Source: Rheinheimera nanhaiensis E407-8
GTDB taxonomy: Bacteria > Pseudomonadota > Gammaproteobacteria > Enterobacterales > Alteromonadaceae
Direction of reading: 5' to 3'
NCBI RefSeq assembly: GCF_000296695.1
Contig: NZ_BAFK01000005.1
Location: 124,001 to 188,000, forward strand
DNA: 64,000 nucleotides
Part shown: positions 49,982-61,071 of the stretch, one piece after another
Position numbering within the stretch: the stretch's first letter is position 1
Layout of the letters: each line of letters starts with the position of its first letter
Translations under genes and position numbers: made by a program
Notes under the pieces: generated by a model
The model's database searches: none
Told to the model about the DNA's origin: nothing
Seen by the model: only the letters and a program-made list of their open reading frames with translations

Positions 49982-50611
49982 TTAATCGTTAACCGCTAAG
50001 GGTTTAATCACAAAAGCTCTGGCGCCTAAATCGAGCGCCAGTGCGCGCAGTTCGCTTTGTTGTGCCACCGACGCATAGGCAAAACAGCTTACCTGCAGGC
50101 CAGCGTCGCCGGCGGTGTGAATAAACTGGCAGACTTCGCTAAAACCAAACCGGGTGGGCTTAACGGCCTGTTGATAAGCCGGTGGGTTGCTGGCTGGCAG
50201 GTACACTTCTAACCGCTCTACTTCCAGTTCAAGCAGCTGCTGACAAATTGCCGGGGCCTGCTGCGCGTCCACCAAACCATAGGTTAGCAACGTTATCGGC
50301 ACGCCATGGCGTTTGGCCTTAAAGGCCGGTAGAAACGCAGCTAACACATCTAAATGCAGCAGTGGGTCGCCAATACCGGCGATAGCCAGGCCCTGTAATT
50401 CAAATTCTGTCGCCGCCTGCTGCTCATAACCTTGCTGATAAGCCAGCTCGGCGGCATCGAGTAACTGCTGTGGTGTGGGTGCGGGCGTTAATTGGCTGAC
50501 TAAAGCACTGCGCCCAGAGCGCTGCAATAACGATTGCGCAGCGGGAAGATTACTGCCGCAGTGCAACGTAAGGCGCTGCGGGTCAAAGTAGTGTGTGAGT
50601 GGTGCTGTCAT
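49982..50611 (-). CDS. Radical-SAM-fold-like protein without iron-sulfur cysteines
   Basis: The 209-residue protein has segments that recall small radical-SAM TIM barrels: LAIAGIGDPLLHLDVLAAFL (compare GxGEPLL), ITLLTYGLV (compare TNG), and LEVERLEVYLPASNPPAYQQ then FSEVCQFIHTAGDAGLQVSC. The CxxxCxxC motif is missing: the N-terminal region where it should lie has only one Cys (LTLHCGSN). It may be a non-catalytic relative. I start at ATG 50611, after AGGAGG; a longer frame extends to 50665. It is divergent from katG. Confidence 0.6.
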   Translation of the reverse strand: MTAPLTHYFDPQRLTLHCGSNLPAAQSLLQRSGRSALVSQLTPAPTPQQLLDAAELAYQQGYEQQAATEFELQGLAIAGIGDPLLHLDVLAAFLPAFKAKRHGVPITLLTYGLVDAQQAPAICQQLLELEVERLEVYLPASNPPAYQQAVKPTRFGFSEVCQFIHTAGDAGLQVSCFAYASVAQQSELRALALDLGARAFVIKPLAVND

Positions 50612-50779
50612 AATGCCTCCTGCGGTCCTCTCCTCATAATGCCGCAGTGTAGCCTGTGCGGCCAACTAAACCTGCAGCAATTCGCTGTGTCAAAACCTGG
50701 TGAGCACAGCCTGCATCGATAAAACCGATTAAACCAACCGCTAAAACTCGCTGTCGTAACCTGAGTTCGCCGTCTATAG

Positions 50780-53026
<2,247 letters not shown>

Positions 53027-53043
53027 GGCATAATAAGGTAACA

Positions 53044-53072
53044 AGCCCCGTCTGTTCAGGCGGGGCTTTTTT
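53044..53072 (+). terminator. Rho-independent terminator of katG
   Basis: AGCCCCG at 53044-53050 pairs with CGGGGCT at 53061-53067, with a ten-base loop and a following T run. Confidence 0.88.
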
Positions 53073-53084
53073 ATAGCAATGATT

Positions 53085-53972
53085 TTATAGTAATGGCTTC
53101 AGCGCTTTGGCCAGCACCGGCGCCATGCTGATGGCATTACTGGGGTGGGCAATGCAGTCGGTGCTCCAGATGCGGTTGACCCCAGCGTGTTTTATCAGCG
53201 CTAAGGCGTCACCGGCAAATAAGGCATGGGTCACGGCGACATCGACCGAGGCGGCGCCAGCGCCGAGCAATAACTTAGCCGCTTCAGCCAGAGTATGGCC
53301 GGAGCTGGCGACATCGTCCATCAGCACCACATTTTTGCCGCCAACGCTGACATCAGGCAGCTGAATGTGCACCTGTTTATCGCCGCTGCGCACCTTAGTG
53401 CATACCGCATAATCACAACCTATTTGTGCGCCAGCCAGCGCTACCCACTGTTCAGACTCAGCATCTGGGCCTATTAACAGGGGCTGCTGACACTCTCGGG
53501 CGATAAGCTCGGCTAAACGGGGCGCACCGCTCAGCGCTATCGCCACACCGCTGACAATGGCTTCGCTTAAGTGATTAATGCGGTGCAGGTGCGGATCGAC
53601 AGTCAGCACGCCATCAAATAATTCGGCTAAAAACCGGCCGATAATTTTTTGGCTGACAATTTCGCCCGGGTTAAACGCGATATCCTGGCGCATATAGGCC
53701 AGATAAGGTGCCACCAGCCAGATTTTATTAATGCTCAGCGCCCGGGCATGGCGGGCAATTAACAACAGCTCGATCAGTTTCTCGTTCGGATCATTAAGGC
53801 TGCGGTACAGCACCAGTTGCGTTGGCACAGTAGCGCTAAATGGCAGCGTTAGCTTTAACTCCTGATCGGGAAATCGGTGCTGCTGATACAGTGACAGCGG
53901 CAAGCCAGCCGCGTCGGCCAGGCGCCGGGCGCCCACTTGCTCGTCGGCACTGGCTAATAACATTACAGACAT
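53085..53972 (-). CDS. PRPP synthetase-like protein, archaeal-type
   Basis: The 295-residue protein has RFPDQE near 35 in place of FPDGE, APYLAYMRQDIAFNPGEIVS near 90, VDPHLHRINHL, the catalytic loop CTKVRSGDKQVHI, and the PRPP loop VVLMDDVASSGHTLAEAA. This pattern is closer to archaeal or class III-like ribose-phosphate pyrophosphokinases than to the housekeeping bacterial Prs. I start at ATG 53972, with GGGAG upstream. It lies just after an AMP/thymidine phosphorylase gene, so it should share a nucleotide-sugar salvage path. Confidence 0.82.
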   Translation of the reverse strand: MSVMLLASADEQVGARRLADAAGLPLSLYQQHRFPDQELKLTLPFSATVPTQLVLYRSLNDPNEKLIELLLIARHARALSINKIWLVAPYLAYMRQDIAFNPGEIVSQKIIGRFLAELFDGVLTVDPHLHRINHLSEAIVSGVAIALSGAPRLAELIARECQQPLLIGPDAESEQWVALAGAQIGCDYAVCTKVRSGDKQVHIQLPDVSVGGKNVVLMDDVASSGHTLAEAAKLLLGAGAASVDVAVTHALFAGDALALIKHAGVNRIWSTDCIAHPSNAISMAPVLAKALKPLL

Positions 53973-54002
53973 CGAAGGGCTCCCGTCAGTATTCAACAAA
54001 CG

Positions 54003-55565
54003 CTAATATTCAACAAACAGTGGCTGCAGCGCCTCGGCCGGGCCTATGCTGTAACCGCTGCTGCGCTCACAGGCCTGGCGGGCAAACGCCAGCTCGGTCG
54101 GAAAAGCCGCGTACACCTTGTACAGCAGCTGGCCTTGCGTAACCTGCTCGCCCAGTTTTACCATTAAATCTACCCCCGAGCCTTTGGCGCGCGGCGCCCC
54201 GGCCGAGCGGGCAATGCGCGCCAGCTGCACGTTATCAATAGCGATAACGGTACCACTTGCTGCCGCGCAAATATCAAAACTGAGCTTAGACAGCGGCGGC
54301 GCGTCCGGATCGAAGTCTTTTTTGCCCTGGGCGGCAATAATATCCTGCATTTTGCTAAGCGCCCGGCCCGAGTCGAGAATATCCCGCGCGATGGCAAAGC
54401 CATCACCGCCGCGCACGTCGGGGGCAAACTCTAACATGCGGCCGGCCAAACGCAGCGCTTTTTGGCGTAAATCATCCGGTGCCTGCGCATGGTTTTGCAG
54501 CACCTGCATTACATCGCGCGCCTCCAGCGCCGGGCCTATGCCGCGGCCAATTGGCTGGCGGCCGTCGGTGATCACCACATCTATGGTAATGCCCATACGT
54601 TTGGCGACAAACTCAAATAACTTGCGCAGCTTTTGCGCCTCGGGCATCGAGCGTACCTTAGCAGTGGGGCCAAGCGGAATATCCAGCAGTAAATGGGTAG
54701 AGCCGGCGGCAACCTTTTTCGACAAAATCGACGCCACCATCTGCCCCGGCGAGTCTATCGATAACGGCCGCTCGACTGAGATCAGCACATCATCGGCCGG
54801 TGATAAATCGCTGCTGCCGCCCCAGGCCAGACAGCCACGGTGGCGGTGCACTATGTCGGTCAGTAGCGCAAACGGCATATCGACATTGGCCAACAGCTCC
54901 ATAGTGTCGGCGGTGCCGGCCGGCGAGGTAATGGCGCGGGACGAGGTTTTCGGGCACAGCATGCCGTGCGCCGCCACTATCGGCACCACCAGCATCGAGG
55001 TACGGTTGCCGGGTATGCCGCCAATGCAGTGCTTGTCTACCACCGGGTGTTCGTGCCAGTCCAGATGGCGGCCGACTTTGCTCATGGCATCGCTTAAAAA
55101 GAACACCTCTTCGCGGTCGAGCTCGCCCTGATTACAGGCCACGACAAAAGCAGTCAGTTCTATTTTCGAATAGCGGTGGTTGGCAATGTCCTGCACGATA
55201 CGCTGAAAGTCGTCGGCGTTTAGCCGCTCGCCGGCAATTTTGCGATGCAGCGCCGGAATAGAGCGTGCCGGCTCGGCCGGCGACACGGTAACGGCACTGC
55301 CATCGGCCACGCCCAGCATGGCAAAGGCTTCTTCTGATAACCCCAGCTGTTGGCAGCCAACGATGCTGGTGTCATCCACCACGTTTAAACTGGCTAAAAT
55401 ACGCTTGCCGTTGGCCTGCACCTCAATTTTTGCCAGCGCCTGAAAGCCTTCCGCGCGGTAAATGTCGCAGTCACGGTGTAAATAGGCAACGTTTTCGCGG
55501 TAGGTGTCTATGCCAACCCGCTTTAACGTCAATTGCATGGTTTTATTGCTGCTTTTGCTCATCAC
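54003..55565 (-). CDS. Thymidine/AMP phosphorylase family protein (type 2)
   Basis: The 520-residue protein has the phosphorylase core [40 protein letters not shown], and [14 protein letters not shown]. An extra N-terminal domain of about 85 residues is found in the archaeal AMP phosphorylase branch and absent from DeoA. It may split AMP (or other NMPs) with phosphate to base plus ribose 1,5-bisphosphate, or act on thymidine. It is followed by the archaeal-type PRPP synthetase, which suggests a joint pathway. The start may be one codon later. Confidence 0.84.
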   Translation of the reverse strand: MMSKSSNKTMQLTLKRVGIDTYRENVAYLHRDCDIYRAEGFQALAKIEVQANGKRILASLNVVDDTSIVGCQQLGLSEEAFAMLGVADGSAVTVSPAEPARSIPALHRKIAGERLNADDFQRIVQDIANHRYSKIELTAFVVACNQGELDREEVFFLSDAMSKVGRHLDWHEHPVVDKHCIGGIPGNRTSMLVVPIVAAHGMLCPKTSSRAITSPAGTADTMELLANVDMPFALLTDIVHRHRGCLAWGGSSDLSPADDVLISVERPLSIDSPGQMVASILSKKVAAGSTHLLLDIPLGPTAKVRSMPEAQKLRKLFEFVAKRMGITIDVVITDGRQPIGRGIGPALEARDVMQVLQNHAQAPDDLRQKALRLAGRMLEFAPDVRGGDGFAIARDILDSGRALSKMQDIIAAQGKKDFDPDAPPLSKLSFDICAAASGTVIAIDNVQLARIARSAGAPRAKGSGVDLMVKLGEQVTQGQLLYKVYAAFPTELAFARQACERSSGYSIGPAEALQPLFVEY

Positions 55566-55707
55566 CGCCAGCCTTAATGGCGCAACATAGCTGTAATCTA
55601 ACGGCCAATGCCAATACTGCCAAGCGATTTACCGCTTAATTGCGACGGCTTTGCGCTGGCGCAAAAAAACGCCGGGCAGGGCCGGCGTTATGTTGGGCTA
55701 AAACGGC

Positions 55708-57732
55708 TTAGCGGGCGCCGGGCTCGGCGAATTTGCTCATCCAGTCTTTAACCTGGTTATACCAATAGATGGAGTTGTTCGGCTTTAAGATCCAGTGGTT
55801 TTCATCCGGGAAGTAAATCATCCGCGACTCGATACCGCGCGTTTGCAGGGTACGGAACAGCTCAAAACCCTGGCCCACCGGTACGCGGTAATCCAGCTGA
55901 CCGTGAATTACCAGCGTAGGCGTGTTGAACTTATCGGCATGGTAATGCGGCGAAATGCTGTTATAAATGTCCGGGTTCTGCCAGAAACCACCAAAACGGG
56001 TAGAATGCACGGCAAAATCCGCCGCCATTTGTGAGTACATGTTATACACCGCCGCATGAATAAGCAGCGCTTTATACGGGTGCTCGGTGCCCAGCAGCAC
56101 TGAGGTTAAATAGCCGCCGTAACTGGCGCCACCGGCCACCATACGGCCGGTGTCTATCCAGCTTTGCTGTTCAAACCATTTGGTGGCGGCCTGAATATCG
56201 GCCAGCGGCTTGGTGCGCCAGTCGGGGTTAATTGCATCGGCAAAGTCCTGGCCAAAACCGCTGGAACCGTGAAAGTTTGGCCAGGCGGTAACATAACCCC
56301 AGGAGGCAAAGGTTTGCGCATTCCAGCGGTAGCTAAAGCTGTCGCCAATGGCGTTATGCGGGCCGCCATGAATTAGCATAAACAGCGGGTATTTTTTGCT
56401 CTTATCAAAGCCCGGCGGGTAATGCACCCACATTTGAATATCAGCACCGTCTGCCCCTTTATAGGTGACCGACTCATAGCTGCCCAGCTTGGCTTGGGCT
56501 AACACCTCGTCATTGAAGGTATCCAAGCGGCGGGTTTTGCCGTTTTTGCTGTCGACCAACACCAGGCGCGCCGGGTACATAAAGCTGTCGTTGGTGGCCA
56601 CCAACTGGTTTTTCGCTGCCAGCGCTGGCTTACCAAAGCTGGTGGCTTGGCTAATAGCCCGCGGCTTGCCGCTTTTGGCATCTATGTAATACAACCGGCG
56701 CACGGCCGCATCGTCAATGCTGGCATAAAAGCCTTTACCATCTGCCGCCCAGACAAAGCTGTTAACTGAGCGGTCCCAGTTCGTGGTCAGCTCACGCTGT
56801 TTTTTCGCCGCCATGTCATACAGCTGCAAACGGGCGGTATCAGCATAAAAGCCGGGGATGCGTTGGCTGCCAAAGGCCAGGGTTTTGCCATCGGGGCTAA
56901 AGCTGGGGTTAAAATCTGCCGCCGGGTTGGCATTGGTAAGGTTATCGGCTTTATCGCTACCGATGCGGGCGATGAAAATATCAATATTCGGGTCTACCCG
57001 GTTGCTACTGCCATTGGCGCTAAAGGCAACATACTGCTCTTTGGCATCAATGTCGTAATCCTCACTGCCCTGCGTTTCGCGCGGTAGCTCCAGCCCCAGC
57101 GGCTGGGTGACCGGCTGCACGTCGCCACCGGTTGCCGCTATGCGAAACAGCTGCGCCTGGCGGTTTTCGTCTATCCAGTGGTCAAAGTATGCATAAGGCA
57201 GCGCATTCCATTGTTTGGCCGACATTTTATTGTCTTTCTCGGCTTTAATATGCGAGGCCATCTCATCCCAGCTTTTCTCCGGCCAGATGCGGCTGATAAA
57301 GTACAGATGCTGGCCCACCCATTTAATACCATAGACGCCGGTGGGCACCTCGGTTAAGCGCTGCGCTTCGCCCGGTTTATCCATAGGCAGCAGGTAAATC
57401 TGGCCGGCATCGTCTTTATCGCGCTGGCTAATAAAGGCCAGGGTATTACCATCGGGCGAAAACACCGGCTCGCTGGCACGCAGGCCTTCCGCCGTTAACG
57501 GCGTTTGCTGTTTACCATCGGCGCTAAACAGCCACAGCCGGGTATGGCCTTTGTCGGCTTTAACATCAAATTTTGTCACCGGCGCCACAATAAAGCGGCC
57601 ATCATTTGAGGTAACCGGCTGGCCAATCCGCTCAAGCTGCCATAGCCGCTCAACACTGAGGCTGCTGTCGTCCTGCGCCAGCGCCGCAAAGGGCAGCCAG
57701 CACAGCACCAGCAAAAGGTGCAGTTTTTTCAT
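55708..57732 (-). CDS. S9 family prolyl oligopeptidase, exported
   Basis: The 674-residue protein has a signal peptide (MKKLHLLLVLCWLPFAALAQ), a WD40-like propeller (about 40-400; repeats such as PVFSPDGNTLAFIS and PSFSPDGKTLAFGS), and a catalytic alpha/beta domain. It shows FMLIHGGPHNAIGD, the nucleophile motif GGASYGGYLTSVL, and the Asp/His in GQLDYRVPVGQG and FPDENHWIL. It cleaves after proline or alanine in peptides, as dipeptidyl or acylaminoacyl peptidases do. I chose ATG at 57730-57732; the longer frame adds 48 residues that hide the signal. Confidence 0.9.
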   Translation of the reverse strand: MKKLHLLLVLCWLPFAALAQDDSSLSVERLWQLERIGQPVTSNDGRFIVAPVTKFDVKADKGHTRLWLFSADGKQQTPLTAEGLRASEPVFSPDGNTLAFISQRDKDDAGQIYLLPMDKPGEAQRLTEVPTGVYGIKWVGQHLYFISRIWPEKSWDEMASHIKAEKDNKMSAKQWNALPYAYFDHWIDENRQAQLFRIAATGGDVQPVTQPLGLELPRETQGSEDYDIDAKEQYVAFSANGSSNRVDPNIDIFIARIGSDKADNLTNANPAADFNPSFSPDGKTLAFGSQRIPGFYADTARLQLYDMAAKKQRELTTNWDRSVNSFVWAADGKGFYASIDDAAVRRLYYIDAKSGKPRAISQATSFGKPALAAKNQLVATNDSFMYPARLVLVDSKNGKTRRLDTFNDEVLAQAKLGSYESVTYKGADGADIQMWVHYPPGFDKSKKYPLFMLIHGGPHNAIGDSFSYRWNAQTFASWGYVTAWPNFHGSSGFGQDFADAINPDWRTKPLADIQAATKWFEQQSWIDTGRMVAGGASYGGYLTSVLLGTEHPYKALLIHAAVYNMYSQMAADFAVHSTRFGGFWQNPDIYNSISPHYHADKFNTPTLVIHGQLDYRVPVGQGFELFRTLQTRGIESRMIYFPDENHWILKPNNSIYWYNQVKDWMSKFAEPGAR

Positions 57733-57910
57733 CGGGATAACTCCGTTGTTATTGTTTAGGTACCGGCAAAATACTAGCACAGGCGACAGACAACGCAGCA
57801 GGCAAGCGTCAGGTGGCGGGGAATTTGCTGTGAATAAAAAACAGCTGTGAAGGTTGGGTTTATGGCGCCCTTCCATCAGATCCGAAGTATTTTAATTACT
57901 ACTGGCTAAA

Positions 57911-57979
57911 TGGCGCAGTTTAGACAAAACTGCGCCAAAAACGCCATGAAAAATGGCGCAGTTCAAAAAACTGCGCCAT
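57911..57979. promoter_or_regulatory. Two 27-base palindromes upstream of the Fic gene
   Basis: TGGCGCAGTT...AACTGCGCCA occurs at 57911-57937 and again at 57954-57978 (27 bases with flanking A/T, 57953-57979). The arms are ten-base inverted repeats around a 5-7-base centre. Starts are 43 bases apart, close to four helical turns. They lie 36-104 bases before the ATG at 58015 and are probably operators for the HTH in the Fic protein. Confidence 0.78.
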
Positions 57980-58014
57980 ACTGGTGCCAAATTATCAACT
58001 GTCTCTGTGCCAAT

Positions 58015-59379
58015 ATGCCGACAAGCAAGGATCAATTACAAAGCAGTATCCAGTTAGCCGTAAATGGTTTAACACTTACTGAGTTGCTTAACCAGCATCC
58101 CGCACTGACTAGACGGACAGTGCAACGCTATATTGCTGACTTACTCAAAGAGGGACGCATTACTGCAAAGGGAAATGGTCGGGCAAGGCGCTATTATGTA
58201 GAAGTGCTGAGTCGTAACAACGAGCCCTGGGATAAAGATCGTTTCCCAGCGTTTGTTCCGCTATCAGCTGATAGTCTGGATATTCTGGCTTATATTGACC
58301 AACCGACAGAGGCTCGCGTCCCAGTGGGTTATCAACGCGAATTCCTCGATGCTTATCAACCGAACAAAAACAGCTATTTATCCGCATCATTGCGCCGGCA
58401 ATTGCATCAGATCGGTAAAACAACAGCGCAAAAACAACCGGTCGGCACATACAGTAGGGCTATTCTGAACCGGTTATTGATCGATCTGTCGTGGGCATCC
58501 AGTCACCTTGAAGGCAACACCTATTCACGACTAGACACTCTGGAACTTATTGAGCATGGCAAAGCAGCCCCCGGAAAAGCAGCACTTGAAACACAGATGA
58601 TTCTAAACCACAAAACAGCTATTGAGCTATTGGTAGAGAATATTGATACCGCCGAGCTGAACCGATTCACATTGATGAATTTGCACAGTGCTCTCGCTGA
58701 AAACTTGTTACCCAACCCTGCTGATGAAGGGCGGATCAGGCAGCACGCCGTGGATATTGGTAAAAGTAAATACCGTCCCATTTCGACACCACAATTACTT
58801 GAACAGCAATTTGAAGTAATGCTGAGTAAAGCGAACCAAATCACAGACCCGTTTGAGCAATCATTTTTTATGATGGTGCATCTGCCCTATCTGCAGCCAT
58901 TTGCAGACATCAACAAACGTACATCCCGTCTGGCGGCTAATTTACCGCTGTTTCGCGCTAACTTGTGCCCACTCACGTTCCTGGATGTGCCTGAGCAAGC
59001 TTATAGCAGAGCCATCTTAGGGGTATACGAAATGACGAGAGTAGAATTGCTTCGCGACCTCTACGTGTGGGCATATGAACGCTCAGTACAAGAATACCTG
59101 GCGATAAGACAAGAACTGGCAGAACCTGATCCGCTCAGGCTTGCATGGCGCGACCTAATCAAAAAAACCATCCATCAAGTTGTCACTAACCCCAAGGTTG
59201 AAGCCCTTACAATCATCGACCAGCAAGCCGACTTAGAGGTACCGGAGTTACAGCGCCCGGCGGTAAAAGCGCTTATCGTTGAAGAATTGCGTCGTTTACA
59301 TGAAGGCGTTCTGGCACGTTATGGACTTCGCCCTTCAGAGTTTGCATCGTGGAAAGCGGCTCAAGCCAACAAAGATTAG
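58015..59379 (+). CDS. Fic-domain protein with HTH and altered active site
   Basis: The 454-residue protein has an N-terminal helix-turn-helix (about 20-60: LTLTELLNQHPALTRRTVQR), an inhibitory helix SSHLEGN near 162-168, and a Fic core. The motif reads LQPFADINKRTSRL at about 293-306; Gln replaces the catalytic His and INK replaces GNG. I recall this QPF...NKR form in a conserved subgroup, so it is not random decay. AMP transfer is doubtful, and another reaction or pure regulation is possible. I start at ATG 58015, because a frame open from 57910 would translate the palindromes. Confidence 0.83.
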   Translation: MPTSKDQLQSSIQLAVNGLTLTELLNQHPALTRRTVQRYIADLLKEGRITAKGNGRARRYYVEVLSRNNEPWDKDRFPAFVPLSADSLDILAYIDQPTEARVPVGYQREFLDAYQPNKNSYLSASLRRQLHQIGKTTAQKQPVGTYSRAILNRLLIDLSWASSHLEGNTYSRLDTLELIEHGKAAPGKAALETQMILNHKTAIELLVENIDTAELNRFTLMNLHSALAENLLPNPADEGRIRQHAVDIGKSKYRPISTPQLLEQQFEVMLSKANQITDPFEQSFFMMVHLPYLQPFADINKRTSRLAANLPLFRANLCPLTFLDVPEQAYSRAILGVYEMTRVELLRDLYVWAYERSVQEYLAIRQELAEPDPLRLAWRDLIKKTIHQVVTNPKVEALTIIDQQADLEVPELQRPAVKALIVEELRRLHEGVLARYGLRPSEFASWKAAQANKD

Positions 59380-59414
59380 CTACTAAAAGAATAATCGGAG
59401 TGCATAAACAAAAA

Positions 59415-59601
59415 AACCACCCTACGGTGGTTATTTTGTTTGTGGCGCACCCGATAGGATTACTCGGGCTGTCCTGCCCTCGCCCTAACGGGCCAGCGGA
59501 GCTGTTCCAAATCGTTCCTGACGATTTGGTCGAACCTAACGGTTCGCCTCCTTCGGGGACTATAAACGCAAAAACCGCCGAAATGGCGGTTTTGACGTTT
59601 A
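59415..59601 (-). repeat. Tandem tRNA-3'-end repeat with two terminator hairpins (rtT-like)
   Basis: On the minus strand: the tRNA-Arg 3' part, a terminator hairpin (AAACCGCC at 59572-59579 with GGCGGTTT at 59585-59592), and a spacer with two small stems (AAATCG/CGATTT and CGAACC/GGTTCG). Next is a second 19-base copy of the tRNA 3' end (59443-59461), then another terminator (AACCACC at 59415-59421 with GGTGGTT at 59426-59432). The period is 159 bases. E. coli tyrT has a similar repeat downstream (rtT). The last hairpin may also end the Fic gene transcript. Confidence 0.75.
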
Positions 59602-59646
59602 TGGCGCACCCGATAGGATTCGAACCTATAACCTCTGCCTCCGGAG
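59602..59646 (-). tRNA. tRNA-Arg(CCG), 3' half only (attachment site remnant)
   Basis: Read on the minus strand, bases 59646-59602 give the anticodon CCG and following arm (CTCCGGAGGCAGAGG), the T arm TAGGTTCGAATCCTA and the acceptor 3' end TCGGGTGCGCCA, with CCA encoded. The D arm and 5' acceptor are absent: beyond 59646 the sequence no longer matches. The break is at the anticodon stem, a common tyrosine integrase crossover. The full tRNA gene should be restored at the other end of the element, beyond 64000. Confidence 0.85.
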
Positions 59647-59818
59647 CGTGATTTTAATGCAACCAGCATGAACACTGATGCACAAGCCAACACCAAGATA
59701 AACACATAACTTATTGATATAAAACAACTATAAAATTCACCACTGTTCTTCAGTGTTCATTCAGTTTCGTGGCCGCACAATGATTTTGCTATAAATATGC
59801 TATAAATAGGAAATCGCT

Positions 59819-61054
59819 ATGGCGGTGAAGGCAAAAATCAGCCAGACAAGCATCAAGAATTTGAGGCCAGAAGACAAGCGCATTAATGATACCGAGATTG
59901 CCGGTTTTCATGCGCTGATCGCTGCCAGCGGCAAAATAACCTATTACCTATACTACCGGCATGATGGCAAACAGGCCAATATTAAGCTTGGTGTAGACGG
60001 CCAGATTACCCCCGCTATTGCCCGAGACCTTGCCAAGGAAAAAGCCGGTGAAGTAGCCAAAGGCACTGACGTTCAGGAAGTGAAAAAGCAGGTAAAGCAA
60101 GCCAAGAAAAAAGAAGCCTTATCTACCCTGAGCAAGTTTATCGAAACCAAGTTTGAACCTTGGCTATTTTCGCAAAACCCGAAAACCGCCAAAGCCCGCG
60201 CCGATGTATTAAAAACCAGTTTTGCTCACCTGATGGATTACCAGTTAAGTGACATAAAACCGCACCTGATAGAGCAATGGCGTATAGAGCGCAAAGCTAA
60301 AGGCAATAAAAACGCCAGTATCAATCGCCAAGTGACCAACCTGAAAAGTTGCCTCAGCCGTGCAGTTGAATGGGAAGTGATAGAAAAGCATGAACTGAAC
60401 AAATTAAAGCCGCTGCCAGAAGATAATTCCAAAGTGCGGTATTTATCCAAAGATGAAGAAGCCCGACTTCGCAGCGCCATGCGTGAACGTGACGAGCGCA
60501 TCAAGCAAGAACGCGACAACGGCAACCAGCACCGCACCGAACGCAATTATGAGTTACTGCCTAGCTTGCGCGATAACACCTTTGCTGATCATTTAGAACC
60601 CATCGTCTTACTGGCAATGAATACCGGCATGCGCCGAGGCGAAATACTAAGCCTGCGCTGGGACGATATCAGCTTTGAAACTAAAACCCTGACGGTACAG
60701 TTTGCCAATGCCAAATCCGGCAAAACCAGACACATACCACTTAATGGTGAAGCCTTTCGCACCCTGAAAAGCTGGCAAGCGGATACTGACAACAGCGGCA
60801 TTGTATTTAAAGGTTCAACCGGCAAAGCCATGACCGACATTGGCAAAGCTTGGGACAAACTGCTGGCCGATGCCGGCATTACCAATTTCAGATTTCACGA
60901 CCTGCGCCATCATTTTGCCAGCAAGCTGGTAATGGCCAGCGTCGATTTAAACACAGTGCGCGAATTGCTCGGGCATAGCGATTTAGCCATGACTTTGCGT
61001 TACGCCCACTTAGCACCAGAACATAAAGCCGCAGCGGTAAACCTGATCGGTTAA
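59819..61054 (+). CDS. int: Tyrosine-type site-specific integrase
   Basis: The 411-residue protein has an arm-binding DUF4102-like N-domain (KAKISQTSIKNLRPEDKRIN), a core-binding domain, and the catalytic residues: Arg in NTGMRRGEILSLRW, His-x-x-Arg in HDLRHHFAS, His in GHSDL, and Tyr in MTLRYAHL. It integrates the element at tRNA-Arg(CCG), whose 3' half lies 170 bases away. It reads away from the attachment site. All catalytic residues are intact. It is the first gene of the island that runs past the window. Confidence 0.92.
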   Translation: MAVKAKISQTSIKNLRPEDKRINDTEIAGFHALIAASGKITYYLYYRHDGKQANIKLGVDGQITPAIARDLAKEKAGEVAKGTDVQEVKKQVKQAKKKEALSTLSKFIETKFEPWLFSQNPKTAKARADVLKTSFAHLMDYQLSDIKPHLIEQWRIERKAKGNKNASINRQVTNLKSCLSRAVEWEVIEKHELNKLKPLPEDNSKVRYLSKDEEARLRSAMRERDERIKQERDNGNQHRTERNYELLPSLRDNTFADHLEPIVLLAMNTGMRRGEILSLRWDDISFETKTLTVQFANAKSGKTRHIPLNGEAFRTLKSWQADTDNSGIVFKGSTGKAMTDIGKAWDKLLADAGITNFRFHDLRHHFASKLVMASVDLNTVRELLGHSDLAMTLRYAHLAPEHKAAAVNLIG

Positions 61055-61071
61055 TTTATAAGGACATAACG

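Noticed and set aside
57910..58014. Upstream extension of the Fic gene starting at 57910
   Set aside because: It would translate both palindromic operators. ATG at 58015 starts just before the HTH domain.
59602..59646. Complete tRNA-Arg gene
   Set aside because: Only the 3' half matches; no D arm or 5' acceptor is present next to it.
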